NCBI GenBank assembly: GCA_030765645.1
Contig: JAVCCE010000036.1
Coordinates: 1 to 38,135, forward strand
DNA: 38,135 bases
Reading direction: 5' to 3'
Source: Candidatus Hinthialibacter antarcticus
GTDB taxonomy: Bacteria; Hinthialibacterota; Hinthialibacteria; Hinthialibacterales; Hinthialibacteraceae
Shown here: piece after piece, positions 23,558 through 31,607 of the stretch
Layout: every line of letters begins with the position of its first letter
Numbering within the stretch: position 1 is the first letter of the stretch
The notes under the pieces: generated by a model
Database searches by the model: none
The model's input: only the letters and a program-made list of their open reading frames with translations
Told to the model about the DNA's origin: nothing
Translations under genes and position numbers: made by a program

Positions 23558-24618
23558 TAACTGGCTTCTTCTTCTCCCTCTTCGCCTTCGTCAACTTCCG
23601 CCGTTTTGATTTTTTCTTTGAACAGAGCGTCGGTGTTGTTGACGAAGTTTTGTTGGTTAGTGCTTGAGATTCGTTTCATGCGGTTGTCGGCGTAGTTTTT
23701 CGCAAAGCGCAGGCATTTTTCGCCGTCGTCTTTTTTGTCAAACATATAATGCAGTTTGGCCAACAGCAGATTCAGGCCGCCGTCTTTGGTCTCAAGGGGA
23801 ATCGAGCCGACGTCATCGTTGTCTTGGCAATACTTAAAGTATTTATGCGCATGTTGCCAGTGATAATCAAGTAATTCTTGAAAATGTTGTTCATCGTCAT
23901 CGTAAACTTCTTTGTTCAATTTTTCGAGATAAAAGATTGATTCTAAATGGTTCATGCCGATGTAATAGAAGCGCGGCTCTGCTGATTTCATCGACAATGA
24001 TTCTTCATCAAATTTGGCTTCAATCGCTTCTTTCATTGTTTTAAACGACCAGTTGTCTGGCTCGATGTCGTTGTTAAAACAAATACGCACCATTTGAAAA
24101 TAGCGGTCCATGGTAAACAACACGACCACCGCCGCCAGGTCGCGCGGTTCTTCGAAGATTTTCTGAAAGAATGGAACGCCGATTTGGTCGCGGTTTTCCC
24201 ATATTTTTTCAATCGTGGCTTTGGTGCGGGTGTTTTTGGGGCGATTGCGTTTTCCGTCTAATACGGAACACTCTTTTTCGAGTTGCCCAAAACCTTCGGC
24301 TAGCAGTTTGGCGCGGTCATCGGCGCAGTTCTCAAAATATTCCTTCATCTGGTTATTTTTGGTCGGGCTTTTAAAGAAGCGGCTATAGTCTTCAACGCCG
24401 CAACTATATTCGTTCGACGCCGTCAAACATTTTGGGCAGATGGTGGTTTTTAATTCGTCAGGGAAGTGTTCATATCCGCCGATGGCTTCGGTGTGGGGCC
24501 TCATCCATTCATCGACCACGATCACTTGGCTCTTGGTCATGAATTGATAATTAGTCATTTGGGTTTCGCAGACCAAACAGGGGGTCTCGCGTTTCCAAAG
24601 CGTTTTTTTCTTAGGCAT
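23557..24618 (-). CDS. DUF2225 family protein with two CxxC pairs
   Basis: This 353-residue protein fits DUF2225. Two zinc-ribbon-like cysteine pairs lie at C14-C17 (PCLVC) and C61-C64 (ICPKC), followed by a mostly helical, charged body with TPR-like helices, for example LESIFYLEKLNKEVYDDDEQHFQELLDYHWQHAHKYFKYCQDN and LNLLLAKLHYMFDKKDDGEKCLRFAKNYADNRM. The C-terminus is acidic. DUF2225 proteins are cytoplasmic and of unknown function. GGAGG five bases before ATG 24618 fixes the start. It leads an operon with the solute-binding protein and the cysteine hydrolase, an unusual grouping. The body is somewhat lower in GC than its neighbours. Confidence 0.82.
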   Translation of the reverse strand: MPKKKTLWKRETPCLVCETQMTNYQFMTKSQVIVVDEWMRPHTEAIGGYEHFPDELKTTICPKCLTASNEYSCGVEDYSRFFKSPTKNNQMKEYFENCADDRAKLLAEGFGQLEKECSVLDGKRNRPKNTRTKATIEKIWENRDQIGVPFFQKIFEEPRDLAAVVVLFTMDRYFQMVRICFNNDIEPDNWSFKTMKEAIEAKFDEESLSMKSAEPRFYYIGMNHLESIFYLEKLNKEVYDDDEQHFQELLDYHWQHAHKYFKYCQDNDDVGSIPLETKDGGLNLLLAKLHYMFDKKDDGEKCLRFAKNYADNRMKRISSTNQQNFVNNTDALFKEKIKTAEVDEGEEGEEEAS

Positions 24619-24684
24619 TATGGCCTCCCGTGCTTCCACCGACAGATTGTTGAATGGTTCCCCTCAAACAAACATTACAAGACA

Positions 24685-24714
24685 AGTATATATTTTAAAG
24701 TAATTTACTCGCAA
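24685..24714 (-). promoter_or_regulatory. Probable sigma-70 promoter for the DUF2225 operon
   Basis: On the minus strand TTGCGA (24714-24709) is separated by 18 bases from TATACT (24690-24685), in an AT-rich spacer. The predicted start site is about 60 bases before the DUF2225 ATG. The -35 box almost touches the stop codon of the GT4 gene upstream on the same strand. Confidence 0.45.
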
Positions 24715-24716
24715 AC

Positions 24717-25916
24717 CTAAGTCTTTCCTAGACGTTTATTTAGAAGCCGCTGGTAAAATTCAACCAACTGTTTTGTGAGTGTTTGATACGCCCATTCGGT
24801 TTCGGCGGTCTGGCGGCCTTTGGCTCCCATTTCATGCGCCTTGGATGGTTGGTTGAGCAACTCGACGCAAGCCTGAGCGAAGTTGTTTGGATTGTAGGCC
24901 AGAATGCCCGCTTGATGCTGCTTGATGAGGCTGGCGGTTTCTCCGACATGGGAGGCGACCACCGGGCGCCCGCTGGCGAAATAGTCCGCCAGTTTATTCG
25001 GAACTCTCGCCCGGTTGGCTAGCGTGTCTTCCAAAGGCAACAACAAAACGTCGCAGGCGGCGAGGTAGGCGGGCACTTGTTCAAATGGAATGACGCCGGG
25101 CAAGAGCACGTCGGCGTCAGGTTGAAAGCGTTCACGCAAGGGTTGCAGGGCGCTGTCTTCGACGCCGCCGCCAATCGCTAACAGCAGAGCGTCATTGCGT
25201 TGTTCTTTTACGGCGGCGAACAAATCGGCGAGTAGTTGGATGTCCCACAGCGAATAGCCGATGAACCCTAATAACGGTTTGTCGGATGCGATGCCCAGTT
25301 GGTTTCGGGCGTCTTGTTTCTCGATAACGGGAAACGCATCGCTCATCACGCCTGCGGGCAACGTCAACAGCCGCTCGTCTTCGATTCCCGCCGACCGTGC
25401 GCGTTCGCGTAAGACGGAACTGATGACGGTGACGCCGTCGGAGATTTGCTTGCTGCCGACTTCGATGCGTTGTTCAAGCCGGTCAATCCAGGCGAACGGG
25501 CGCCGCGCAGTGGTGATGCCGCCTTCCGTCCACCAGTCGCACCAGTCGCTGACGAACAACGGCGGTTGGGACGAAAACCGGGTGAGGCTGCGTTGTAAAA
25601 ACCAGGGAAGCAATACGTTGGGGCGATGGTCGAAGGCGTGGATTACGTCCCATTGATCGATTGAGATCGAAGCAAGCCGCGCGAGGTTGTCGAGCAGCGC
25701 ATAGCCGCCGTCGTGGCGTCCGGGTCGGCCCCAGCGCGGCGTCTGCCAAATGCGTACGCCGTCGAGTGGTTCGACGCAGCCGCTGCTGTTCCATTCGCGG
25801 GACACCGTCCACAAGTCAACCTGGTGGCCTTGGCGCGCCAGTTCGCGGGCGAACCCCATGCAGCGAAAAAAAGTTCCCCGCCAGATCAAATTATGGTTTA
25901 ACAATAGAATACGCAT
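24717..25916 (-). CDS. Family 4 glycosyltransferase
   Basis: This ~399-residue GT-B enzyme starts with MRILLLNHNLIWRGTFFRCMGFARELARQGHQVDLWTV, the acceptor-side Rossmann start of GT4 proteins. The donor-side half contains LGFIGYSLWDIQLLADLF, VLLPGVIPFEQVPAYLAACDVLLLPLEDT and the hallmark KLADYFASGRPVVASHVGETASLI, with the acidic residue that holds the nucleotide sugar in the ...GxxLPLExT/.. region. It ends with TEWAYQTLTKQLVEFYQRLLNKRLGK. It has no membrane helix. An in-frame upstream start at 26006 would add 30 residues that do not fit the family and would overlap the methyltransferase gene. It is divergent from the methyltransferase. It probably glycosylates a surface polymer or lipid; donor and acceptor are unknown. 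Confidence 0.9.
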   Translation of the reverse strand: MRILLLNHNLIWRGTFFRCMGFARELARQGHQVDLWTVSREWNSSGCVEPLDGVRIWQTPRWGRPGRHDGGYALLDNLARLASISIDQWDVIHAFDHRPNVLLPWFLQRSLTRFSSQPPLFVSDWCDWWTEGGITTARRPFAWIDRLEQRIEVGSKQISDGVTVISSVLRERARSAGIEDERLLTLPAGVMSDAFPVIEKQDARNQLGIASDKPLLGFIGYSLWDIQLLADLFAAVKEQRNDALLLAIGGGVEDSALQPLRERFQPDADVLLPGVIPFEQVPAYLAACDVLLLPLEDTLANRARVPNKLADYFASGRPVVASHVGETASLIKQHQAGILAYNPNNFAQACVELLNQPSKAHEMGAKGRQTAETEWAYQTLTKQLVEFYQRLLNKRLGKT

Positions 25917-25989
25917 CGTGGTTGCATTGTATCCAGTCGCACGGTTGTGGTATATCTTTAAGTCAACCTGATGAGCGAGAGTTTTGATT

Positions 25990-26535
25990 ATGGTGGAATA
26001 CGGCATTGTCCTGCTCGTCTTTATTGCGCTGGTGAATGGCGCCGCCTATCTGGGGGCGCCGGAATGGGTTTCGCTCGTTCTGTTACTTCTGCTCGCAGCG
26101 CCGACGCTGTACGGCGCCTGGTTTGGCGCACCCTATATTCCCTCCGCCAACCCCGCTGTTGAACGGGCGCTCGGTCTCGCTGAATTGAAGCCGGGGGACG
26201 TTTTTATTGATCTGGGTTGCGGCGATGGACGATCTCTTCGCGCCGCCAAAGCGCGCGGCGCTCAAGCGATTGGATATGAGATTTCGCTTTTCATGTATTG
26301 CATTGCGAAACGATTGAGAGGGTGCGAGGTGCGGCTGGGCAACTTCTGGAGCGCGGACCTTTCGGAGGCGGACGTGGTGTATTGCTACCTGACCCCGAAA
26401 GCGATGGAGCGTATTGAACGTGAAATCTGGCCGAAACTGAAGCCCGGATGCCGACTGGTTTGCAATACCTTTAACATGCCGACCCTCGCGCCGGATGAGA
26501 CGCGAGGGCCGATGTATCTCTATCGAAAGTTCTAG
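25990..26535 (+). CDS. Membrane-anchored class I SAM-dependent methyltransferase
   Basis: This ~181-residue protein begins with two hydrophobic segments (residues about 4-20 and 27-43), then a compact methyltransferase domain. VFIDLGCGDGRSLRAAKARG (about 69-88) is motif I, the AdoMet-binding loop. IGYEIS carries the acidic residue that contacts the ribose, and ADVVYCYLTPKAMERIEREIW is motif IV-like. It resembles small 'class I SAM methyltransferase' proteins with N-terminal membrane hairpins. The target may be a lipid, quinone or membrane protein. It starts 74 bp from the divergent GT4 gene and its TAG overlaps the convergent Spy-like gene stop (CTAG). A TTG at 25984 is an alternative start. 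Confidence 0.85.
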   Translation: MVEYGIVLLVFIALVNGAAYLGAPEWVSLVLLLLLAAPTLYGAWFGAPYIPSANPAVERALGLAELKPGDVFIDLGCGDGRSLRAAKARGAQAIGYEISLFMYCIAKRLRGCEVRLGNFWSADLSEADVVYCYLTPKAMERIEREIWPKLKPGCRLVCNTFNMPTLAPDETRGPMYLYRKF

Positions 26536-27254
26536 TTCTCTTTCGGCAGGTCTTCTTTCAACATTTCATCATCAAAAGGCATCGCTCCCGGCGGCGGGCC
26601 TGGAGGCGGCCCCCAGCCGCGAAATCGGCGTCCGCCTTTTTTATCGTTTAAAATATGTTGAGGGGCCCGTTCGACCAACATTTCGATGAAGCGGTTTTTG
26701 TGTTCGATCTTCTTTTCAAGAAATAATTTGAGCCGGTCGAGCTTTTCTTGCAATAAGTGAATTTCCATTTGCTGCCGTTTGATATCGAGCGCAAACATTT
26801 CATCAAACAATGGGCGCAGGATGGCTGCGACTTCTTCATCCGGCTCATTGGCCTTGTCTGGCGGAAGTTCTTTGACTGCTGTGCGAATTTTTAATTCCTG
26901 ACGGCGTATGGATTCATGCAACTCAGCCAATTCAGGGTTTTCACGTCGCATTTCGTCCATGCGTCGCATCATTTCATCTTGTCCCCGGCCCCGCCAGAAC
27001 GGAGGCGGCCCGCCAGGTCTGCCAGGCCCGTCGCCCATTCGCTCGCCTCGGGGCGGGCGGTTTGGGTCATCATTGTCGCGACCGCGTCCCCACCCGCGTC
27101 CCCAACCACCGCGCGGTTGTTGGTCTGTTGCGGCGGCGATTTGCTCCGGCGCAGGTTTGGGGGCGTCGTTGGCCCGCGAGATTATGATAGCGGTTGTTGA
27201 AATGAGCAGCGCAATGATAACGGCTGCATATAGCAATATCGTTCGCGTGTTCAT
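26532..27254 (-). CDS. Periplasmic Spy/CnrX-like heptad protein with Gly/Arg/Pro-rich regions
   Basis: This 240-residue protein has an N-terminal membrane or signal helix (about 7-27). A low-complexity region (about 45-90) is rich in Gly, Arg, Pro and Trp. A long helical region (about 93-205) follows, with MRRMDEMRRENPELAELHESIRRQELKIRTAV and IKRQQMEIHLLQEKLDRLKLFLEKKIEHKNRFIEML. The tail is Gly/Pro-rich. Helical periplasmic proteins of this type resemble Spy/CpxP and the metal sensor CnrX. Its start overlaps the stop of the anti-sigma-like gene (ATGA), and the sigma gene is first in the operon, so it is probably the periplasmic sensor or modulator of the sigma pathway. Metal ligands are not obvious (few His, no clustered Cys). 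The disordered Arg/Gly segment is unusual. Confidence 0.68.
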   Translation of the reverse strand: MNTRTILLYAAVIIALLISTTAIIISRANDAPKPAPEQIAAATDQQPRGGWGRGWGRGRDNDDPNRPPRGERMGDGPGRPGGPPPFWRGRGQDEMMRRMDEMRRENPELAELHESIRRQELKIRTAVKELPPDKANEPDEEVAAILRPLFDEMFALDIKRQQMEIHLLQEKLDRLKLFLEKKIEHKNRFIEMLVERAPQHILNDKKGGRRFRGWGPPPGPPPGAMPFDDEMLKEDLPKEN

Positions 27255-27763
27255 GAGGTTAATCCTGAAAAAGCGGATTCAAAGTCTGTTTCAAAATCGC
27301 TGAAGAGTTCAGCCATTTCTTCATCAAGGGTTAGAAGTTCCTCTTCGATGGTTTCGGTTTCCCAGGTGGTTTCCGTCGTCCATGAGAGGTCGGCTTTGCG
27401 TTGGAACTCAGCCGAGCCGCCCCACATGACCACCAAGAAGATGGCCGCCCACGCCCAGCGCCAGCCGTTGAAACTCCAGTTGTTCGCTGCGTCCAATGTC
27501 GGCATCGGCGTGACGGTCCGGTTGGTGCGCGCCGCTAGTAAGACGTTATCGCGAATGCTGAGGCGCGGTTCGCGTTGCGGCAGGGCTTTGCCCGCTGCCA
27601 TCAGGGCGTTTAAGTCCTGCCATTCCAATTGCAGACGCTCGGACTGGCTGCATTGGTCAAGAAACGCCCGTTTTTGCGGCGCCTCATCCGGCAGGTCGAG
27701 CATAAGGAGCATGTCGTCCGCCGATGGCTCGCTGATGGGATGAAACAACGGGTGTACTTTCAT
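27251..27763 (-). CDS. Probable membrane anti-sigma factor
   Basis: This 170-residue protein has a cytoplasmic N-terminal part (about 1-105) with helices such as LDLPDEAPQKRAFLDQCSQSERLQLEWQDLNALMAAG. A single membrane helix follows at about 112-130 (WRWAWAAIFLVVMWGG). The short C-terminal outer part is strikingly acidic and rich in Thr, Glu and Asp. This single-pass topology directly after an ECF sigma gene is that of an anti-sigma factor. The zinc motif HxxxCxxC of ZAS-type anti-sigmas is absent, so it is not of that class. GGAGG seven bases before ATG 27763 fixes the start. The ATG lies 19 nt after the sigma stop, and its stop overlaps the Spy-like gene. The acidic tail may bind the Arg-rich periplasmic partner. 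Confidence 0.72.
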   Translation of the reverse strand: MKVHPLFHPISEPSADDMLLMLDLPDEAPQKRAFLDQCSQSERLQLEWQDLNALMAAGKALPQREPRLSIRDNVLLAARTNRTVTPMPTLDAANNWSFNGWRWAWAAIFLVVMWGGSAEFQRKADLSWTTETTWETETIEEELLTLDEEMAELFSDFETDFESAFSGLTS

Positions 27764-27782
27764 GGTTGCGTCCTCCAACCGC

Positions 27783-28403
27783 TTATGCGGTTTCTTCCGC
27801 CAATTGATTATCGGCGCAAAGTTGTTTTTGTAAAAATTTTACCGCCTGGCTCATTCTCGATAACACGGTGCCGAGCGGGGCCTCTTGTATTTCCGCGATT
27901 TCTTTAAATGGAACTTCTTCGATTGAACGCAACAGGTACACTTCCCGAATCAACGGCGGCAGCAGCTCGACGGCTTGTTCGAGCCGCGCCAGGTCTTCTT
28001 GTTCGACCGCCTGGTCGAGCGGCGTCGGGTCGGCGCCGGGAATGCGTTCAATCAAAGCGACATGTTCTTCGTCTTCGTTCCAATCTCTGGCTTCGACAAA
28101 ATGCTTGTCTTTTCTGAACCGGTCGAGGCAATGGTTGTGGGCGATCCGGTACAGCCAGGCGGAAAACTGGCCTCGATCTTCGTATTTATCTTTCTGCGCC
28201 AGCAACTTAAACCAGACCTCTTGCAGCGCATCTTCGGCCTCGTGCTGTCGCCGCAGCATCCGTAAGAGGAAGTTAAACAAAGGTTTATGAAAAGTTTCCA
28301 TCACTGTTTCAAAGGCGGCGATATCGCCTTTGTCGCGATATTGGATGAATAACTTCCCGGGGTCGATGGCAGTGTCTTTTATCATGGCCTTTGTACTTAT
28401 CAT
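27783..28403 (-). CDS. ECF-type RNA polymerase sigma-70 factor
   Basis: This ~206-residue protein has the two conserved ECF domains. Sigma region 2 spans FHKPLFNFLLRMLRRQHEAEDALQEVWFKLL to WLYRIAHNHCLDRFRK; the DALQEVW and AHN..DRFR motifs bind core polymerase and the -10 element. Region 4 spans LPPLIREVYLLRSIEEVPFKEIAEIQEAPLGTVLSRMSQAVKFLQ, a helix-turn-helix for the -35 element. No extra C-terminal domain is present. The start is ambiguous: ATG at 28403 (used) or ATG at 28385, neither with a strong ribosome binding site. It is the first gene of a three-gene operon with a membrane anti-sigma-like and a Spy-like protein, and divergent from the VWA protein gene. Likely role: response to envelope stress or metals, and self-regulation. 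Confidence 0.9.
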   Translation of the reverse strand: MISTKAMIKDTAIDPGKLFIQYRDKGDIAAFETVMETFHKPLFNFLLRMLRRQHEAEDALQEVWFKLLAQKDKYEDRGQFSAWLYRIAHNHCLDRFRKDKHFVEARDWNEDEEHVALIERIPGADPTPLDQAVEQEDLARLEQAVELLPPLIREVYLLRSIEEVPFKEIAEIQEAPLGTVLSRMSQAVKFLQKQLCADNQLAEETA

Positions 28404-28424
28404 AACGCAATTCAAGTGGTTTTA

Positions 28425-28453
28425 TTGACTGGAAGCCAGAAAAAAGTCATAAG
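28425..28453 (+). promoter_or_regulatory. Probable sigma-70 promoter for the VWA protein gene
   Basis: TTGACT (28425-28430), a 17-bp spacer and CATAAG (28448-28453) lie in the divergent spacer between the sigma operon and the VWA gene, about 70 bases before its start. The boxes match 5/6 and 4/6 positions of consensus. Its -35 side is only about 22 bases from the sigma gene start. Confidence 0.45.
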
Positions 28454-28522
28454 CCGGAGACTCGCATCGTACTACGAGGACGGCTAAGATGGCCGAGGCC
28501 AACTTTTTACCTTAAAGGACCG

Positions 28523-30775
28523 TTGGTCAAGCGACGAATATCGAGGAAGTTTGATTTGTTAGGATTTGCCGCTGCTGTCCTATTGATTTGTTTGTACTTG
28601 TACTCGGTGCGTTTTCTTGATGCGCCGCTGGGGGCGGGTCTGCGCGCCCTTTTGACGGTTAGCCGCCTGGTCGTGCTGATTTTCATGCTTTATCTATTGA
28701 CCTTGCCTCAAACCCATGAACAAATTGAACGCGCCGTTTCGCCGACGCTGTATGTTTTGTTAGATGATTCACAAAGCATGGCGGCGCCGCTTGACCCCGT
28801 TTCTGACGATTCGCCCTCACGCTGGCAAACCATGTTGCAAAGTCTTAACGAAGACGGCCTGCTGCAAAATTGGGAGGCCAAGGGGTTTCCGCTTCAGTTT
28901 GCTTTATTGAGCGAGGCGTCGAACCTCTCGCTCTCCCGTTCGGCCTGGAAGCCGGGGTTGCCTGAAAATGTTGGGCCGACGCTTGATTCAACCGACTTGG
29001 CGGGCGCGATCCAGTCATTTAACCAATCAACGCTGCAACAACAAAATGCCTATCTCTTATTGTTCACCGATGGCCGTTGGAACCAGGGCGGGGCGCCAGA
29101 CGCCGCCGTCAATCAACTAAGTATGATTCAGTCTGGAATGCAAACCGCGCCGGACCGCCGCGTCTTTTCGTTCGGCATCGGCCCGGTGATTTCGCTGTTT
29201 GACATTTCGCTCGACCGCATCGAAGCGCCTGCACGATTGCGGGCGGGAGAAACCAGCGCATTGAATGCGTCTGTGTCGGTTCATGGCGAACTGCCCGAAG
29301 CCCCCTTGCAACTGCGCGTTCGCATTGTTGACGATCAAGCCAACGAAATCAGCCTAATTGAAGAGCAAATTAATTGGTCGGAGGGTGCGGCGTCGCAGCA
29401 AGTTTTGCTGGCGTTGCCGGAACTCGAAGCAGGTGAATATACCCTACAGGCCGAAGTGGTTCCAACCAGCATTGAGCGAATCGTTGACAACAACCGCAAA
29501 GAACTCCCGCTGAAAGTGCGCCGCTCGCAAGACCGTTTGTTGCTGCTGACTTCGGCGCCGGACGCGGATTTCAAATTTCTGAAACGAGCGCTTGAAGACA
29601 ATCAGACCATTGATCTTCATGCGTATATGCGCCATGAGTCGCGCCTGGTTGCGCTTGGCGACCGGGGGTGGGTGCAGTCGCAGCGTGGCGAAGATGTCGA
29701 AGAGCCTGCGCAAACGATTGACGAAATCATGGACTCCGAGCAGCCCTGGTCTGCGGTGGTGCTGCATAATTTTGTATGGAGCAGCGAACTGGCCCCGTTT
29801 GCGGAATGGCTGAGCGGTTACATTGAAAATGGCGGCGGGGCGTTGTTTGTTCCCGGCGCGGGCAATGCTCAACCGGCGCCGCAGGCGCTTGAGGACATGC
29901 TGCCTGCGCCGTTAGCGATTGCGTACAATGTGGTCCCCGCGCAAGCGTTGATCGAAGCGGCGTCTGTGCAGTCGGAATCACTGCGGGCGGCGTGGCAAAA
30001 CCTGCAAGGCGGCGCGCTGCCGCCAGTGGGGCCGTTGTATCGCCCCAGCCAACAATTGTTGACCGCTTCGCCGTTGCTGTTGGGCGCGGCGGTGGGCAAC
30101 GCGCAACAACCGTTGATGGAGCGCCACCGTTATGGATTGGGTTCGATTGTCGTCTCTCGCGCGGCGGGGTTATGGAAACTCGGATTATTCACTGAACAAG
30201 ATTGGCTGACGCCGTTTTGGACTTCAGCGCTCAATGAGAGCAACCCGCAGTTGCGCGGCGAGTTGGGTGAACTGATGACGGACCGCTTTGCTTATAATTT
30301 ATACGACGCCGTCCAGGTGCAATACGCCGCGCCGGAAGCAGTATCGAGCGTCACGGCGAACGGGCAATTTGTTGTGATTCAAACGCCTTCAAAACGCGAA
30401 TCGCTTTGGCTGGCGCCGACTTCGGGGCTGTCGAGCGGCTTTGAAGGCCGCTATACGGCGGTGGAGGCGGGCGATTATGTCGTCTCGGAACCGGCCGCTG
30501 GCGTCACCACCACATTTCGCGTCGAAGCGGGCGCGGTTGAAACCGCCAACCTGACCCAAAATGTTGAGGGGCTGCGCGCGTTGGCGGCGGCGGGCGGCGG
30601 CGAATATGCAAACCAGACCGCATGGAAGCAATTGTCCAATAAAATTCCCAATTTGACCCGGCGGGTTCGCGAAGATCGCTCGTTCTTCTTGGGCGAAAAA
30701 TGGTGGGCGGCGGCGCTGTTGATCGCATTTCTCGGCTTCGAGTGGTTTTTGCGCTGGCGTCAGGGAATGCCGTAG
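28523..30775 (+). CDS. Large membrane VWA-domain protein
   Basis: This 750-residue protein has two N-terminal membrane helices (about 12-30 and 42-62), then a von Willebrand A domain. LYVLLDDSQSMA contains the metal-ion-dependent DxSxS (D81, S83, S85), and LLLFTDGRWNQGG lies near 178-190. After about residue 230 comes an Ig-like region (LRAGETSALNASVSVHGE). A Rossmann-like region with VVLHNFVWSSELAPFAEWLSGYIENGGGALFVPG near 410-445 resembles class I glutamine amidotransferase-like domains. The last helix (about 724-742) anchors the C-terminus. This layout is common in Bat/MoxR-associated proteins, but no MoxR ATPase lies here. The start is a TTG with AAGGA just upstream; no ATG fits. It is divergent from the ECF sigma operon and may be one of its targets. 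Confidence 0.82.
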   Translation: MVKRRISRKFDLLGFAAAVLLICLYLYSVRFLDAPLGAGLRALLTVSRLVVLIFMLYLLTLPQTHEQIERAVSPTLYVLLDDSQSMAAPLDPVSDDSPSRWQTMLQSLNEDGLLQNWEAKGFPLQFALLSEASNLSLSRSAWKPGLPENVGPTLDSTDLAGAIQSFNQSTLQQQNAYLLLFTDGRWNQGGAPDAAVNQLSMIQSGMQTAPDRRVFSFGIGPVISLFDISLDRIEAPARLRAGETSALNASVSVHGELPEAPLQLRVRIVDDQANEISLIEEQINWSEGAASQQVLLALPELEAGEYTLQAEVVPTSIERIVDNNRKELPLKVRRSQDRLLLLTSAPDADFKFLKRALEDNQTIDLHAYMRHESRLVALGDRGWVQSQRGEDVEEPAQTIDEIMDSEQPWSAVVLHNFVWSSELAPFAEWLSGYIENGGGALFVPGAGNAQPAPQALEDMLPAPLAIAYNVVPAQALIEAASVQSESLRAAWQNLQGGALPPVGPLYRPSQQLLTASPLLLGAAVGNAQQPLMERHRYGLGSIVVSRAAGLWKLGLFTEQDWLTPFWTSALNESNPQLRGELGELMTDRFAYNLYDAVQVQYAAPEAVSSVTANGQFVVIQTPSKRESLWLAPTSGLSSGFEGRYTAVEAGDYVVSEPAAGVTTTFRVEAGAVETANLTQNVEGLRALAAAGGGEYANQTAWKQLSNKIPNLTRRVREDRSFFLGEKWWAAALLIAFLGFEWFLRWRQGMP

Positions 30776-30928
30776 TTTATCTGCGCCGCAATTGCACAGC
30801 ACGATGGGTTGGTTGTGTGTATAAATAGATATCTAGACAAATATTAAAGTTGAGCAACAATGTAATACGAACTGCAATTTAATCATATTTTTTGTTGTCA
30901 TCGAATCAACTCTTGGGAGCCGTTGCTT

Positions 30929-31552
30929 ATGAACGCCGAATCACAGGCGTTTTCTACATCCCGCATTGAAAATTTGTTATCGCTTGATATTGAATCGGTG
31001 CGAAAACAAGCGAAGCGCATGTTGATCAAACGGGCTTTGCATGTCGCTCGTGATGACCGCAATTTTGTGCTTGCCTCCGGCCAGCCGTCAAAATACTTTG
31101 TCGACGGAAAACGAGTTACCATGCGGGCGGACGGTTTGGCGATTCTCTCGCGTCTGGTGTGGGAAGAGATTCGGGATTTAGACATTGACGCTATTGGCGG
31201 CCCAACCCTTGGGGCCGATCCACTGGCGGCGGGCGTGTCGATGATGAGCTACATGGCGGGCCGCCCCATCGACTTTTTCGTTGTCCGCAAAGAACGGCAA
31301 CAGCATGGACTCGGGCGACGGATTGAGGGCGCGGATATCGCGAACAAACGGATCGCCTTGCTTGAAGACGTGATTACCACTGGCGCGTCGTTGCTCAGCG
31401 TCATTCAGGCCGTCCGTGAACAGGACGCGGAGGTGAAGAAGATTGTTGCTGTGGTGTGTCGTCAAGATACCGCTGCGGAAACCTTCGCCAAAGGCAATAT
31501 GGAATATACGTCTTTGTTCTCTCTTTCCGAATTACTCGACGCCGCCCTCTAA
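30929..31552 (+). CDS. pyrE: Orotate phosphoribosyltransferase
   Basis: This 207-residue enzyme converts orotate and PRPP into orotidine 5'-phosphate in pyrimidine synthesis. LASGQPSKYFVDGKRVTM is the N-terminal substrate loop (family: SGxxSxxYxDxR/K). IGGPTLGADPLAAGVSMMS is the family GG.. strand and helix, FFVVRKERQQHGLGRRIEG the catalytic flexible loop with its lysine, and RIALLEDVITTGASLL (near 143-158) the PRPP-binding signature. A ~45-residue N-terminal extension before the conserved core is longer than in E. coli PyrE. The ATG at 30929 follows GGGAG; a TTG at 30923 is less likely. No other pyr gene lies nearby. It heads a same-strand run with the enolase-type gene 55 nt on. Confidence 0.94.
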   Translation: MNAESQAFSTSRIENLLSLDIESVRKQAKRMLIKRALHVARDDRNFVLASGQPSKYFVDGKRVTMRADGLAILSRLVWEEIRDLDIDAIGGPTLGADPLAAGVSMMSYMAGRPIDFFVVRKERQQHGLGRRIEGADIANKRIALLEDVITTGASLLSVIQAVREQDAEVKKIVAVVCRQDTAAETFAKGNMEYTSLFSLSELLDAAL

Positions 31553-31607
31553 GCCAATGCGGCGCCTTTCCCTATAATCAAGAAAACCTTTGAGTGAGGG
31601 AACTGCT

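Noticed and set aside
26532-27254. Collagen-like or RNA-binding RGG protein
   Set aside because: The Gly/Arg/Pro stretch lacks regular GXY triplets and follows a membrane or signal helix, so a periplasmic helical protein fits better.
30776-30928. Riboswitch or pyrimidine attenuator before pyrE
   Set aside because: The AT-rich spacer shows no terminator hairpin with T run or leader peptide that I could identify.
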